64,000 bases of DNA, taken from assembly GCF_017487405.1 (NCBI RefSeq), contig NZ_CP062222.1, forward strand, positions 3,085,001-3,149,000. Reading direction: 5' to 3'. The notes beneath the pieces were generated by a model. That model saw only the letters and a list, made by a program, of their open reading frames with translations, was not told the origin of the DNA and made no database searches. The stretch's first letter is position 1. Each line of letters opens with the position of its first letter. Origin of the DNA: Brevundimonas goettingensis. Its GTDB lineage: Bacteria > Pseudomonadota > Alphaproteobacteria > Caulobacterales > Caulobacteraceae. Shown one piece after another: positions 7,658-16,639 of this stretch. The position numbers and the translations under genes are program-made.

Positions 7658-10024
7658 ATGTTGTCACACATTCGATACACTCGTCTGGCCGGGCTTCTGG
7701 CCGGAACCATGCTGGCCACGGCGGCCGGCGCCGCCTTCGCCGGCGAGCCCGCCGCGCCCGAGACGGCGACCGCCACCGCGCCCGAAGCCGGGCCGGACAC
7801 GGTCGACGAGATCGTCGTCATCGGCGCGGGCCAGACCCGGTCGGTCTCGACCCTGACGCCGCAGAACCTCGACACCCTGCCGCCGGGAACCAGCATCCAG
7901 AAGGCGCTGAACATCCTGCCGGGCGTCATGGCCCAGTCGATCGACGCCCTCGGCGTCAACGAGCAGTCGCTGTCGCTGCAGGTGCGCGGCTTCTCGACCA
8001 CCCACCTCGGCTATTCGCTGGACGGCATGCCGCTCGGCGACGGGGCCTATAACAACTACAACGGCCTGACCATCAGCCGCGCCCTGATCTCGGACAACCT
8101 GGGCCGCGCGGACCTGGCCACCGGCATCGCCGGCCTGAGCATCCCGTCGACCAGCAACCTGGGCGGCGCGATGATCTACACCTCGTCCGACCCGACGAAG
8201 GACATGGGCTTCCGGGCCGCCCAGACGATGGGTTCGGAGTCCTCGCTGCGTTCCTTCCTGCGCTTCGACACCGGCGAGCACTACGGCCTGTCGGCCTATG
8301 TCTCGGGCCAGTACGCCCGCCAGGACCTGTTCGTGAACCAGGGCGACCAGAACACCTCGACGGGCGCCCAGCTGAACGCCAAGGCGATCTACGACTTCGG
8401 CCGCGGCAAGATCACCGCCTTCGCCGACATCTCGCGCACCAACCAGGCCGACGACGCCTATCTGTCCAAGGATATGCTGGGCCGCCTCGGCTGGGACTGG
8501 GCCGGCTATGCGCCGAACTGGGCCGACTATCTGAGCCGCGCCTCCTGTTCGGTGGCCTCGCTGGCGGCCAAATGCGTGACCTCGACCGCGCCCGAGAAGC
8601 TGTCGGACGTGACCTATACCAACGGCCAGATCCTGCGGAACGACGAGCTCTACTATCTGGCCGGCGACTTCGACATCACCAGCGCCCTGACCGCCCGTTT
8701 GCAGGTCTACAAACACACCGACAAGGGCGCCGGGAACAACTTCATCACCGGCCTGTCCAACCAGGGCACGACCACCACCGCCGACGACCTGCCGGTCCAG
8801 ATCCGCGACACCCGCTACACCATCGACCGTGACGGCGTGGTCGGCAGCCTGAAGTGGAACATCGGCTTCAACGAGATCCAGGCCGGCTTCTGGCTGGAAG
8901 AGAACACTTCCAGCGCCGCCCGCTACATCCGCACCGATGTGAAGGGCCCGATCGATCTGGGCCGCTTCTTCGGCGGCACGCCCTCGACGGCCCAGTGGGT
9001 GCAGGAGACGGACTGGGAGACGCGCCAGTTCTACGTGCAGGACACCGTGCGCCTGCTCGACGACCGCCTCACCATCGATTTCGGCTTCAAGAGCACCTAC
9101 TCGAAGTCCGACGCCGAGGCCATTCGCGGCATCGCGACCAACGCCCCGCCGGCCACCAGCCAGTTCGCCACCGGCAGCCTGACCGCCGAGGACAATTTCC
9201 TCCCCGAGGTCGGCGTCCACTATCAGCTGGCCCCGGGCCATGAGCTCTACGTCAGCTATGCCGAGAACATGGCCATGTACCAGGGCGGCTTCAAACTGGG
9301 GCCGCAATCGGTGACCCAGACGGTCTGGGACGCCCAGGGCCGGTATCTGGAGCCGGAAACCTCGAATAGCTGGGACGCCGGATACCGCTATGTCAGCGGT
9401 CAGCTGCAGGTCTCGCTGGCGGCCTATCACGTCAACTTCGACAACCGCCTGCTGCAGTACAACCCCTGCCCGACCAACCAGCAGCAGAACCCGGGTTGCG
9501 GCAACTCCTTCCACAACGCGGGCAGCGTGACCTCGAACGGCGTCGAGCTGGGCCTGCTGTGGAAGCCCCTGCCCTGGCTGACCTGGTACAACTCCGCCTC
9601 GTACAACGAGACCACCTATGACGACGACCTGAACTGGTGCACCACCACCTGCGTGGTCAAGGCCACCGCCGGCAAGCAGCAGGTGGACACGCCCAGGGAG
9701 CTGATCGCCAGCGTCCTGACCGTGCGCAACGGGCCCTTCTCGGCCTCGCTGCAGGGCAAGTACACGGGCGAGCGCTTCTACACCTACACCAACGACGCGG
9801 GCTTCGACGGCTATACGACCTTCGACCTGGGGGTCAGCTACGACCTCGACGCTGCGGTGTCGGGGGCGAAGTTCTCGGTCAACATCACCAACCTGACCGA
9901 CATCCGCTACGCCTCGAACTTCGACTCGAGCGTCTTCGCGCCGGATGACGCCGCCGGCTCGATCCTGGTCTTCCATGCCTCGGCCCCGCGCCAAGTGTTC
10001 GCGACGATCAGCTTTGACTTCTAG
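7658..10024 (+). CDS. TonB-dependent outer-membrane receptor
   Basis: A 788-residue outer-membrane active transporter. A signal peptide ends near AAGAAFA-GEP. A TonB box (DEIVVIGAG) follows at about residues 48-58, then a plug domain (SIQKALNILPGV, RGFSTTHLGYSLDGMPLGDG, SNLGGAMIYTSSD) and a 22-strand barrel ending in the typical aromatic terminus ISFDF. The barrel holds several Cys residues in extracellular-type loops (NPCPTNQQQNPGCGNSF, NWCTTTCVVK). ATG 7658 is preferred over an upstream TTG because of the well-placed Shine-Dalgarno. A secreted metallophosphoesterase follows 80 bases downstream with a hairpin between, and a PHO-box-like site lies upstream. I therefore suspect an organophosphate or phosphate-ester ligand; iron-siderophore uptake cannot be excluded. 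Confidence 0.9.
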   Translation: MLSHIRYTRLAGLLAGTMLATAAGAAFAGEPAAPETATATAPEAGPDTVDEIVVIGAGQTRSVSTLTPQNLDTLPPGTSIQKALNILPGVMAQSIDALGVNEQSLSLQVRGFSTTHLGYSLDGMPLGDGAYNNYNGLTISRALISDNLGRADLATGIAGLSIPSTSNLGGAMIYTSSDPTKDMGFRAAQTMGSESSLRSFLRFDTGEHYGLSAYVSGQYARQDLFVNQGDQNTSTGAQLNAKAIYDFGRGKITAFADISRTNQADDAYLSKDMLGRLGWDWAGYAPNWADYLSRASCSVASLAAKCVTSTAPEKLSDVTYTNGQILRNDELYYLAGDFDITSALTARLQVYKHTDKGAGNNFITGLSNQGTTTTADDLPVQIRDTRYTIDRDGVVGSLKWNIGFNEIQAGFWLEENTSSAARYIRTDVKGPIDLGRFFGGTPSTAQWVQETDWETRQFYVQDTVRLLDDRLTIDFGFKSTYSKSDAEAIRGIATNAPPATSQFATGSLTAEDNFLPEVGVHYQLAPGHELYVSYAENMAMYQGGFKLGPQSVTQTVWDAQGRYLEPETSNSWDAGYRYVSGQLQVSLAAYHVNFDNRLLQYNPCPTNQQQNPGCGNSFHNAGSVTSNGVELGLLWKPLPWLTWYNSASYNETTYDDDLNWCTTTCVVKATAGKQQVDTPRELIASVLTVRNGPFSASLQGKYTGERFYTYTNDAGFDGYTTFDLGVSYDLDAAVSGAKFSVNITNLTDIRYASNFDSSVFAPDDAAGSILVFHASAPRQVFATISFDF

Positions 10025-10049
10025 GCCCCGTTCGGGCTGACCTTCGGGG

Positions 10050-10079
10050 CCCTCCCGCGCCGGCGACGGCGCGGGAGGG
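10050..10079 (+). terminator. Strong GC hairpin between receptor and phosphoesterase genes
   Basis: A perfect 12-bp stem (10050-10061 with 10068-10079) closes a 6-base loop and is followed by CTCTTCTGCTTT. The stem fits a rho-independent terminator but the T tract is broken by C and G, so it may act as an attenuator that lowers expression of the phosphoesterase relative to the receptor. The phosphoesterase GTG start lies 25 bases beyond it. Confidence 0.5.
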
Positions 10080-10104
10080 CTCTTCTGCTTTCGGGAGAGA
10101 CCGT

Positions 10105-11259
10105 GTGAAGACCTTCAAGATGCTGTCGGTGATCGGCGCCGCGGCCCTGCTGTCCGCGACGGGCCCGGCCCTCGCCCAGACCTTCACCGTCGCGGTCGTG
10201 CCCGACACCCAGAACTATTCCGACATCGCCCTGCCCCAGCCGCGCGGGGCCGAGACCTTCGCGCGCGAGATGCAGTATCTGGCCGACCAGAAGGGCCCCA
10301 AGAACCTGGCCTTCGTCACCTTCGTCGGCGACATCATCCAGCACGGCGACGGCCAGTTCCGCCTGCCAGCCACGGACACGGCGCCCGCCCGCGACATGGA
10401 TACCCGCGCGGAGTGGGACATCGCCAACCGCGCCGTCTCGATCCTGAGCCGCTCGGGCGTGGCCTTCGGCATGGTCCCGGGCAACCACGACTACGACAAT
10501 TACAGCTGGTGGGCCGAGGACGGCGGGCCGGGCGCGGCGCGGCCCCTCGCGGGCGGGCGGGCGTTCAGCTTCTACTTCGGCCCGACCTCGCGCCATTTCG
10601 CGGGCAAGAGCTGGTACGGCGGGGCGACCGAGAACGGGCTGAACAGCTTCCAGACCTTCCAGGGCGACGGCAAACCGTTCCTGCATCTGTCGCTGGAGAT
10701 GGACCCGCCGCCGGCCGTGCTGGACTGGGCCCAGGGCGTGATCGACGCCCACCCGAACGTCCCGGTGATTATCTCGACCCACGAGTGGCTGGCGCCTTCC
10801 AAGACCGGAGCGACCGACCGCGCCAACGGGACGGCCAGCCTGTTCGCCGGGACCGATCACCTGTCGCCCGACCAGATCTGGGACCGGTTCGTGCGCAAGA
10901 ACCCGATGATCTTCATGGTCCTGAGCGGCCATGCCTATACCCCGGCCGTCGAGGGGGTGTCGCTGGGCGAGAACCTGAGGATCGACCACAATGACGCGGG
11001 CTTCCCCGTCTATCAGGTGCTGCAGGACTTCCAGGGCAACACCGTAGGGCCGGACGGTCAGGCGGGCTCGGCCAACGGCGGCGGCGGCTGGCTGCGCTTC
11101 ATGGAGTTCGACGTCGAACGCCGGAAGATCCGCTTCTACACCTACTCCCCCCTGCTCGACCGCTATGCCGGCCGCGACGGCGAGGCGACCTTCGGCGTCG
11201 CGGCCAGCTACTCCGAGTTCGAACTCGACTTCCCTGAGCAGCTGCTGACCCGGCATTGA
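10105..11259 (+). CDS. Secreted calcineurin-like metallophosphoesterase
   Basis: A 384-residue exported phosphoesterase. The signal peptide (LSVIGAAALLSATGPALAQ) precedes a calcineurin-like fold with the five metal and phosphate motifs in order: VVPDTQNY, GDIIQHGDG, PGNHDYDNY, ISTHEWL and LSGHAYTP. The two-metal site is therefore complete. Start is GTG at 10105 (a GTG two bases upstream is out of frame). It sits behind the TonB-dependent receptor with only a GC hairpin between, so the pair probably processes and imports a phosphate ester. The substrate (nucleotide, phytate-like or phosphodiester) cannot be told from sequence. Confidence 0.85.
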   Translation: MKTFKMLSVIGAAALLSATGPALAQTFTVAVVPDTQNYSDIALPQPRGAETFAREMQYLADQKGPKNLAFVTFVGDIIQHGDGQFRLPATDTAPARDMDTRAEWDIANRAVSILSRSGVAFGMVPGNHDYDNYSWWAEDGGPGAARPLAGGRAFSFYFGPTSRHFAGKSWYGGATENGLNSFQTFQGDGKPFLHLSLEMDPPPAVLDWAQGVIDAHPNVPVIISTHEWLAPSKTGATDRANGTASLFAGTDHLSPDQIWDRFVRKNPMIFMVLSGHAYTPAVEGVSLGENLRIDHNDAGFPVYQVLQDFQGNTVGPDGQAGSANGGGGWLRFMEFDVERRKIRFYTYSPLLDRYAGRDGEATFGVAASYSEFELDFPEQLLTRH

Positions 11260-11326
11260 GCCCGGACGGAAGGACGGTTTCTCTGGACACCGGTCCGACC
11301 TCTGGCTAGGTCAACAGCCTCTGCGG

Positions 11327-11411
11327 GCCCCGATGGTGGAACTGGTAGACGCGCCGGATTCAAAATCCGGTTCCGAGAGGAGTGCCGGTTCGACCCCGGC
11401 TCGGGGCACCA
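11327..11411 (+). tRNA. tRNA-Leu (anticodon CAA)
   Basis: An 85-base class II tRNA with encoded CCA. The acceptor arm GCCCCGA pairs with TCGGGGC. The anticodon loop TTCAAAA gives CAA, which decodes UUG. A variable arm (GTTCCGAGAGGAGTGCC region) and a T arm with GGTTCGACCC are present. It stands alone between the phosphoesterase and the emr operon; I see no integrase or att duplication at its 3' end. Confidence 0.95.
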
Positions 11412-11418
11412 GCAGAGA

Positions 11419-12012
11419 TCAGACCGCGAAGGCGCGAATGAAGCGCTGGGCGGTTTCGCGGGCGCGGGCTTCGATATCGACCTCGGGATGCTCCAGACCC
11501 AGCATGGCGCGCAGATGCCCGTGGCCGATGGCCATGGACGAGAACATCTCGGCCGCGTGATCGGGATCCGGCACCCTCAGCAGTCCCTTGCGGTCCTGTT
11601 CGGTCAACCAGGCGGAGATGCGGCGCAGGCTGGCGGCCGGGCCGCCCTCATAGATGGCCTGGGCGATGCCCGGGATGGGCGGCGACATCAGGGCGACGCC
11701 GCGCAGGCTTTCGCCCTTGTGGGCGTGGCAGACCTTGGTGATCAGGGTCGTGGCCAGGGCCGTCAGGACGGCCTCGGGATCCCCGTCGGTGCGCAGGGGC
11801 GCCGTGATGGCCTCGGAGCGCCGCTCGGCCAGGGCGTGGGCCAGTTCGGTCTTGGAGGCGAAGCGGTTGTAGAGGGTCTGTTTCGAGACCCCGGCCCGTT
11901 TGGCGATGGCCTCCATCGACACCGCCCCGCCCAGTTCGTGGAACAGGGCGGCGGCGGCCTCGAGAATGGCCTCGCTCTTGCGCGGATCGATCTGGCCGGC
12001 GGCTCTGGGCAT
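11419..12012 (-). CDS. TetR-family regulator of the emr operon
   Basis: A 197-residue repressor. Residues 10-58 form the TetR helix-turn-helix (ILEAAAALFHELGGAVSMEA, then KRAGVSKQTLYNRFASKTEL). The C-terminal ligand domain is of the TetR_C type with a conserved SMAIGHGHLRAMLG helix. It starts immediately after the emrB stop and is the last gene of emrA-emrB-tetR, so it most likely represses its own operon until a toxic hydrophobic compound binds. Confidence 0.85.
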   Translation of the reverse strand: MPRAAGQIDPRKSEAILEAAAALFHELGGAVSMEAIAKRAGVSKQTLYNRFASKTELAHALAERRSEAITAPLRTDGDPEAVLTALATTLITKVCHAHKGESLRGVALMSPPIPGIAQAIYEGGPAASLRRISAWLTEQDRKGLLRVPDPDHAAEMFSSMAIGHGHLRAMLGLEHPEVDIEARARETAQRFIRAFAV

Positions 12013-12013
12013 C

Positions 12014-13633
12014 TCAGTGCGCGTCCGACGGCGGGGCGGACGGATTGGGCCTCACGGGCCGGGCGAACAGGGTGACGAAGGCCGCCACGGCGCACCCTAT
12101 GCCCAGCACCGCGAAGGCGTCGCCGAAGGCCAGGGTCGTCGCCTGCTGCTGCATCATGCCATAAATGGCCTTCATCGCCGCCCCGTCCGGATCGATGGAG
12201 GTCGAGAACCGATCGGCGATGCCGGTCATCATGTCCTGCATCTGCAGATTGGTCTGGCTGATGCGGCTGGTCAGCTCGCTCATGTGCGCGGCGGTGTTGG
12301 TGGTCAGGGAGGTGTTCAGGAAGGCGAGGCCGAAAGCGCCGCCGACGTTGCGGAACAGGTTCACGAGGCCCGAGGCGTTCTTGACCATGTGCGGCGGCAG
12401 GGTCGACATCGTCACCTGCTGTGAGGCGATCATGGCGATCATGACGCCGACGCCGCGCAGGGCCTGGACGCTGGCGAACTGCCAGAAGCCCCAGTCGTCG
12501 GTAACCAGGCGCGCGTCCCACATGCCCCAGGCGCACAGCATGAAGCCGCCGAACATCAGGATGCGCGGATCCAGCGCCCGCACCAGACGGCCGGCGAACG
12601 GGCCGGTGGCGAACATGGCCAGACCCGAGACGATCATGGTGGTGCCGACTTCCGACGGTGAATAGTGACGCACCCGGCCCAGGAACAGCGGCAGCAGGAA
12701 GGTGCCGCCGAACAGGGCGAAGCCGACGGTGAAGGTCATGACGACCCCCACCATGAAGTTGCGGTTGGCGAAGGCGCGCAGCTCGACGATCGGATTGCGA
12801 TAGGTCAGGGAGCGCCAGACGAAAGCCGGTCCCGCGGTCGCCGCGACGATGGTCAGGACCAGGATCAGGTTGTCGTTCAGCCAGTCGTTCTTGGAGCCTT
12901 CCTCGAGCACATACTGCATGCTCATCAGGAAGGTCGCCATGAGGCCGAGACCCCACCAGTCGAACCCTTTCGCCAGTGACGGATCGCCCTTGTCGAAATT
13001 GGCGTAGCGGCTGACGAGGAACAGCACCGCCATCCCCGGGATGACGTTGATGAAGAACAGCCAGCGCCAGCTCAGCCACTCGGTCAGGTGCCCGCCCAGG
13101 GTCGGGCCGACGGTGGGGGCCAGGGTCACGATCAACCCCATGACCACGCTGGCCGTGACGCGCTTGTCCGGGGGGAAGGCGGTGAAGGCTACGGCGAAGA
13201 CGGTCGGGATCATGGCCCCGCCGACGAAGCCTTGGAGCGCGCGGAACAGGATCATGGTGTCGATCGAGTTCGACAGGCCTGTGGCCACGCTCATGATCAG
13301 GAAGCCGGTGCAGGACAGCAGAAACAGGCGCTGGGTGCCCCACAGCCGCGACAGATATCCCGACAGGGGGATCATCACGACCTCGGGGATCAGATAGGCG
13401 GTCTGGATCCAGCTGATCTCGTCGGCGGATGCGCCGACCCCGGCCTGGATCTGCGGCAGGGAGGCCGCGACGATCTGGATGTCGAGGATGGCCATGAACT
13501 GGCCGATGACCATGCCCGCGAAGCCGAGCAGCAGCATGGTCCAGTTGATCTCGGGGTGACCCGCGACGGGCGCGGCGGCAGGCTTGCCCCCGCCCGCCGG
13601 CGCCGCCCCCTCGGAGGCGGTTGCGTCGGTCAC
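12014..13633 (-). CDS. emrB: EmrB-type 14-TM multidrug exporter (MFS, DHA2)
   Basis: A 539-residue inner-membrane drug:proton antiporter with about 14 hydrophobic helices. Family motifs include the first-helix LDIQIVAASLPQIQAGVG, motif A as GYLSRLWGTQRLF and motif C as LAPTVGPTLGGHL. The N-terminal 30 residues are an Ala/Pro-rich cytoplasmic tail. Its ATG overlaps the upstream membrane-fusion gene by 4 bases (ATGA), so EmrA and EmrB are made together. With an outer-membrane channel encoded elsewhere they would form a tripartite pump. Confidence 0.92.
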   Translation of the reverse strand: MTDATASEGAAPAGGGKPAAAPVAGHPEINWTMLLLGFAGMVIGQFMAILDIQIVAASLPQIQAGVGASADEISWIQTAYLIPEVVMIPLSGYLSRLWGTQRLFLLSCTGFLIMSVATGLSNSIDTMILFRALQGFVGGAMIPTVFAVAFTAFPPDKRVTASVVMGLIVTLAPTVGPTLGGHLTEWLSWRWLFFINVIPGMAVLFLVSRYANFDKGDPSLAKGFDWWGLGLMATFLMSMQYVLEEGSKNDWLNDNLILVLTIVAATAGPAFVWRSLTYRNPIVELRAFANRNFMVGVVMTFTVGFALFGGTFLLPLFLGRVRHYSPSEVGTTMIVSGLAMFATGPFAGRLVRALDPRILMFGGFMLCAWGMWDARLVTDDWGFWQFASVQALRGVGVMIAMIASQQVTMSTLPPHMVKNASGLVNLFRNVGGAFGLAFLNTSLTTNTAAHMSELTSRISQTNLQMQDMMTGIADRFSTSIDPDGAAMKAIYGMMQQQATTLAFGDAFAVLGIGCAVAAFVTLFARPVRPNPSAPPSDAH

Positions 13634-14760
13634 TCGTGTGCGCCCGACTGGCCAGCGGACTGGGTGGTCGAGGCGTCGGCCAGACGCGTCTGGCCGGTGG
13701 CGGCCTCGGCGAAGCTGACCCCGCCGGGGCTCTTCAGATCGACCTTGACCTCCAGCGACAGGCCGGGGCGCAGGGCGGCGCCGCCGTGGGCGCGGCTGAC
13801 CACGATGCGAACGGGCACGCGCTGGGTGATCTTGGTGAAGTTGCCGGTGGCGTTCTCGACCGGGATCAGGGCGAACTCCGAACCGGTGGCGGGCGAGAAG
13901 CTGTCGACGCGGCCGGTGATGTGCTGACCGGGGAAGGCGTCGGCCCTGATCTCGACGGTCTGACCGATGCGCAGGCGATCCAGCTGGGTCTCCTTGAAGT
14001 TGGCCACGACATAGACGTCGCCCAGGGGCACGATCGACAGAATCTGGCCGCCGACGCGGACATACTGGCCGACGCGGACGCTGCGGGCGCCGACGACGCC
14101 GGCGGTGGCGGCGCGGATCACCGTGCGGTCCAGATTGGTGCGGGCGACCTCGACCTGGGCGCGGGCCTGTTCGACGGCGGCGACGCTCTGGTCGCGGGTC
14201 GAGCCGAGGACACCGATGTTGTGCTGTTCGGCCGAAAGGGCGGCCTGGGCCTCGGCGACCGTGGCCTGGGCGGTCTGGGCGCCGGCGCGTTCGGTCTGGA
14301 TGCCCTGCTGCGAGACCCAGCCCTGCTGGGCCAGCTTGCCGTAGCGGTCGACGCGGGCGTCGGCGAGGGCAGCGTTGGCCTGGGCCGAACGGACGGCGGC
14401 GGCGCGCGAAGCGATGGTGGCCTGTTCCTGGACGGCGCGGGCGTCGACATTGCCGACGGCGGCGAGGGTGGCGGCCAGATTGGCCTCGGCCTGGGCCAGC
14501 TGGGCCCTGGCGTCGGCGTCATCCAGCTTGACCAGAATCTGGCCGGGCTCGACACGCTGGTTGTCGGTGACCAGGACCTCGGTGACGTAACCGTTGATCT
14601 GGGGACTGACGAGGGTGGTGTCGGCCTGGACGAAGGCGTTGTCGGTCGCCTCCCAGCGCTGCTTGTTCTGCCACCAGAAGAAGCCGCCGATGATGAGGGC
14701 GAGGACCACGACACCGGCCACGATCAGGGGCAGGCGGTTCTTGAGAGCGGGAGCGGGCAT
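13630..14760 (-). CDS. emrA: EmrA-type membrane fusion protein (HlyD family)
   Basis: A 376-residue periplasmic adaptor with one N-terminal membrane helix (LPLIVAGVVVLALIIGGFFW). It then has a split biotinyl-lipoyl domain (QINGYVTEVLVTDNQRVEPG and the C-terminal half TVIRAATAGVVGARSVRVGQ), a long Ala/Gln-rich coiled-coil hairpin (about residues 95-200) and a beta-barrel end. It links the EmrB exporter to an outer-membrane channel. It is the first gene of emrA-emrB-tetR. The 217-base region upstream holds a weak dyad (14844-14862) that might be the TetR operator, but the match is poor. Confidence 0.9.
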   Translation of the reverse strand: MPAPALKNRLPLIVAGVVVLALIIGGFFWWQNKQRWEATDNAFVQADTTLVSPQINGYVTEVLVTDNQRVEPGQILVKLDDADARAQLAQAEANLAATLAAVGNVDARAVQEQATIASRAAAVRSAQANAALADARVDRYGKLAQQGWVSQQGIQTERAGAQTAQATVAEAQAALSAEQHNIGVLGSTRDQSVAAVEQARAQVEVARTNLDRTVIRAATAGVVGARSVRVGQYVRVGGQILSIVPLGDVYVVANFKETQLDRLRIGQTVEIRADAFPGQHITGRVDSFSPATGSEFALIPVENATGNFTKITQRVPVRIVVSRAHGGAALRPGLSLEVKVDLKSPGGVSFAEAATGQTRLADASTTQSAGQSGAHE

Positions 14761-14977
14761 GGACGACCAGATGTTGGGAGACGGGCGTTCGGGGAGGAAC
14801 GCGCGTTAAATAGACCCAATCGTCCAGAAAACAACCTCACAAGCTGTAAGGAATTTTATCAGCCGGGCGCCTGTGTCCGTTTGGTCGCAGACAGGCGATT
14901 TACCTGTCCCGCTGACGGCCCGTCGCCGTTCGGTATGTGGGGATCCGGCGCCGGTCGCGCCAGTGGCGGTCCGCGTC

Positions 14978-15148
14978 TCAGTCGGCTTCGGGAGCGTTCT
15001 TGTCGCGGTTGCGGGAGGAGACGCCGCGCGACTTGCCGATCGAACCGCGACGGCGGCCGAGATGGCGCAGCTTGGTCGGCTGGCCGAGATAGTCCCAGAC
15101 GAGGGCGCCCAGGAAGACCACGATGATGAGAACCCCGAGGACGATCAT
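14978..15148 (-). CDS. Small single-span membrane protein
   Basis: A 56-residue frame from ATG 15148 to TGA 14978. It begins with one hydrophobic helix (MIVLGVLIIVVFLGALVWDY) followed by a strongly basic tail with repeated Arg and Lys (LRHLGRRRGSIGKSRG). This type-I-like topology with a positive cytoplasmic tail is typical of small conserved alphaproteobacterial proteins of unknown role. It is divergent from the Bcr/CflA exporter and co-directional with the emr operon. No recognisable domain; existence is inferred from frame, hydropathy and GC3-rich codon use. Confidence 0.6.
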   Translation of the reverse strand: MIVLGVLIIVVFLGALVWDYLGQPTKLRHLGRRRGSIGKSRGVSSRNRDKNAPEAD

Positions 15149-15221
15149 CCGCCCGTCTCGATCTGCAGGAGTGAAGAACCGCCGTTACCCTAGGCCAGAT
15201 TGTAAAATGGGCCAGTCAAAT

Positions 15222-15240
15222 AATGCTGCGGCGCAGCATT
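15222..15240. promoter_or_regulatory. Perfect 19-bp palindrome upstream of the Bcr/CflA exporter
   Basis: AATGCTGCG and CGCAGCATT (15222-15230 and 15232-15240) are perfect inverted 9-mers around a single G. They lie 53-71 bases before the exporter ATG in a divergent intergenic region. The core CTGCGGCGCAG matches the CTGC-N3-GCAG form known for PhaR, the polyhydroxyalkanoate regulator of alphaproteobacteria. It can also be read as a simple repressor operator for the exporter. Confidence 0.5.
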
Positions 15241-15292
15241 TTGGGGCCCTATGCGGTTGCGGCGAAGCTGTCTGTGGCGCATGGGTCACGGC

Positions 15293-16579
15293 ATGACGAG
15301 GCCCTCAGACCAGACTCCTGCGTATGCTGCCGAACTCGAGGCGGAAGCCAAGGTCGCGGCGAAGGGTCCGGGCTTCCCCGAGTTCGTGTGCATGATCGCC
15401 CTGATGATGGCGCTGAACGCCCTGGCGATCGACTCGATGCTGCCCGCCCTGCCGGCCATGGGCGACGCCCTGGGCGTGGTTTCCGAGAACAGTCGGCAAT
15501 GGATCGTCACCGCCTATCTGCTGGGCTTCGGCGTGGCCCAGATCGTCTACGGGCCGCTGGCCGACCGGTTCGGGCGCAAGCCCATCCTGATGATCGGCGT
15601 CGGCATCTATGTGGCCTTCAGCGTCGTGGCCATGCTCGCGCCCAGCTTCGAGACCCTGATCATCGCACGGGTCGGACAGGGGCTGGGCTCGGCGGCGACG
15701 CGGGTGCTGGCCGTGTCCATCGTGCGCGATCGCTTCAGCGGCCGGACCATGGCGCGGGTGATGTCCCTGAGCTTCCTCGTCTTCCTGGGCGTGCCCATCC
15801 TCGCCCCCTCGCTGGGCCAGCTGATCCTGCTGTTCGCGCCCTGGGAGGGGATCTTCGCGGTCCTGGCCTTCGCCGGGATCGCCCTGATGATCTGGACCGG
15901 GCTGCGCCTGCCCGAGACCCTGCATCCCGAGGACCGGCTGCCGATCGAGGCGAAGCGCATCGCCGGGGCCTTCAAGGCGGTGGTCACCAACCGTCAGGCC
16001 ATGGGCTATACCCTGGCGATGGCGGCGGTGCAGGGCGCCCTGTTCGGCTTCATCAACTCCTCGCAGCAGATCTTCTACGACGTGTTCGAGGCCCCGGGCC
16101 TGTTCACCACCGTCTTCGCGGTGATCGCCGGCGGCATCGCCGTCGCCTCGATCGTCAATGCCCGGATCGTGGTGAAGCTGGGCTCGCGCAAGATCAGCCA
16201 CACCGCCCTTCTGGGCTTCACCGGCATCGCCGCCGTCCATGCGGCGGTGGTTCTGAGCGGCCATGAGTCGATCTGGAGCTTCGCCGCCCTGCAGGCCATG
16301 ACCATGTTCTGCTTCGGCCTGATGGCCGGGAATTTCGGCTCCATGGCCATGGAGCCGATGGGCCATATCGCCGGCACCGCCTCCTCGGCCCAGGGGTTCA
16401 TCTCGACCATCATCGGCTCCCTGACCGGCTTCGCCATCGGCCAGCAGTTCAACGGCACGGTGGCGCCGATGATCGTGGGCTTCACCGGCTGCGGCCTGAT
16501 CGCCATCGTCGCGGTGCTGTTCGCCGAACGAGGGCGGCTGTTCGTCCCGCGCAACCCGGTCCCGGCCCCCGCCGCATAA
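15293..16579 (+). CDS. Bcr/CflA-family drug exporter (MFS)
   Basis: A 428-residue 12-helix proton antiporter. The first helix shows the Bcr/CflA signature ALNALAIDSMLPALP, followed by AYLLGFGVAQIVYGPLADRF with motif A RFGRKPILM. The fourth helix carries ARVGQGLGSAATRVLAVSIV with the conserved Arg, and motif C-like VPILAPSLGQ follows. Probable roles are export of bicyclomycin-like, chloramphenicol-like or endogenous compounds. ATG 15293 gives a 30-residue cytoplasmic N-terminus; an in-frame ATG at 15281 is possible and no clear Shine-Dalgarno decides. A 19-bp palindrome lies upstream. Confidence 0.87.
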   Translation: MTRPSDQTPAYAAELEAEAKVAAKGPGFPEFVCMIALMMALNALAIDSMLPALPAMGDALGVVSENSRQWIVTAYLLGFGVAQIVYGPLADRFGRKPILMIGVGIYVAFSVVAMLAPSFETLIIARVGQGLGSAATRVLAVSIVRDRFSGRTMARVMSLSFLVFLGVPILAPSLGQLILLFAPWEGIFAVLAFAGIALMIWTGLRLPETLHPEDRLPIEAKRIAGAFKAVVTNRQAMGYTLAMAAVQGALFGFINSSQQIFYDVFEAPGLFTTVFAVIAGGIAVASIVNARIVVKLGSRKISHTALLGFTGIAAVHAAVVLSGHESIWSFAALQAMTMFCFGLMAGNFGSMAMEPMGHIAGTASSAQGFISTIIGSLTGFAIGQQFNGTVAPMIVGFTGCGLIAIVAVLFAERGRLFVPRNPVPAPAA

Positions 16580-16639
16580 GGGGTTGATCTCCGACGCCAA
16601 CGGGTCTCAGGTCCGCGCCGAAGTTCAACGGAGCGTTCC

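Noticed and set aside
11327..11411. tRNA-Leu as an integration site for a mobile element
   Set aside because: No integrase gene, no repeated tRNA 3' end and no composition change nearby.
14844..14862. Dyad CTGTAAGGAATTTTATCAG as TetR operator upstream of emrA
   Set aside because: Only the outer CTG/CAG and a few inner pairs match; too weak to list as an operator, although an operator should lie in this region.
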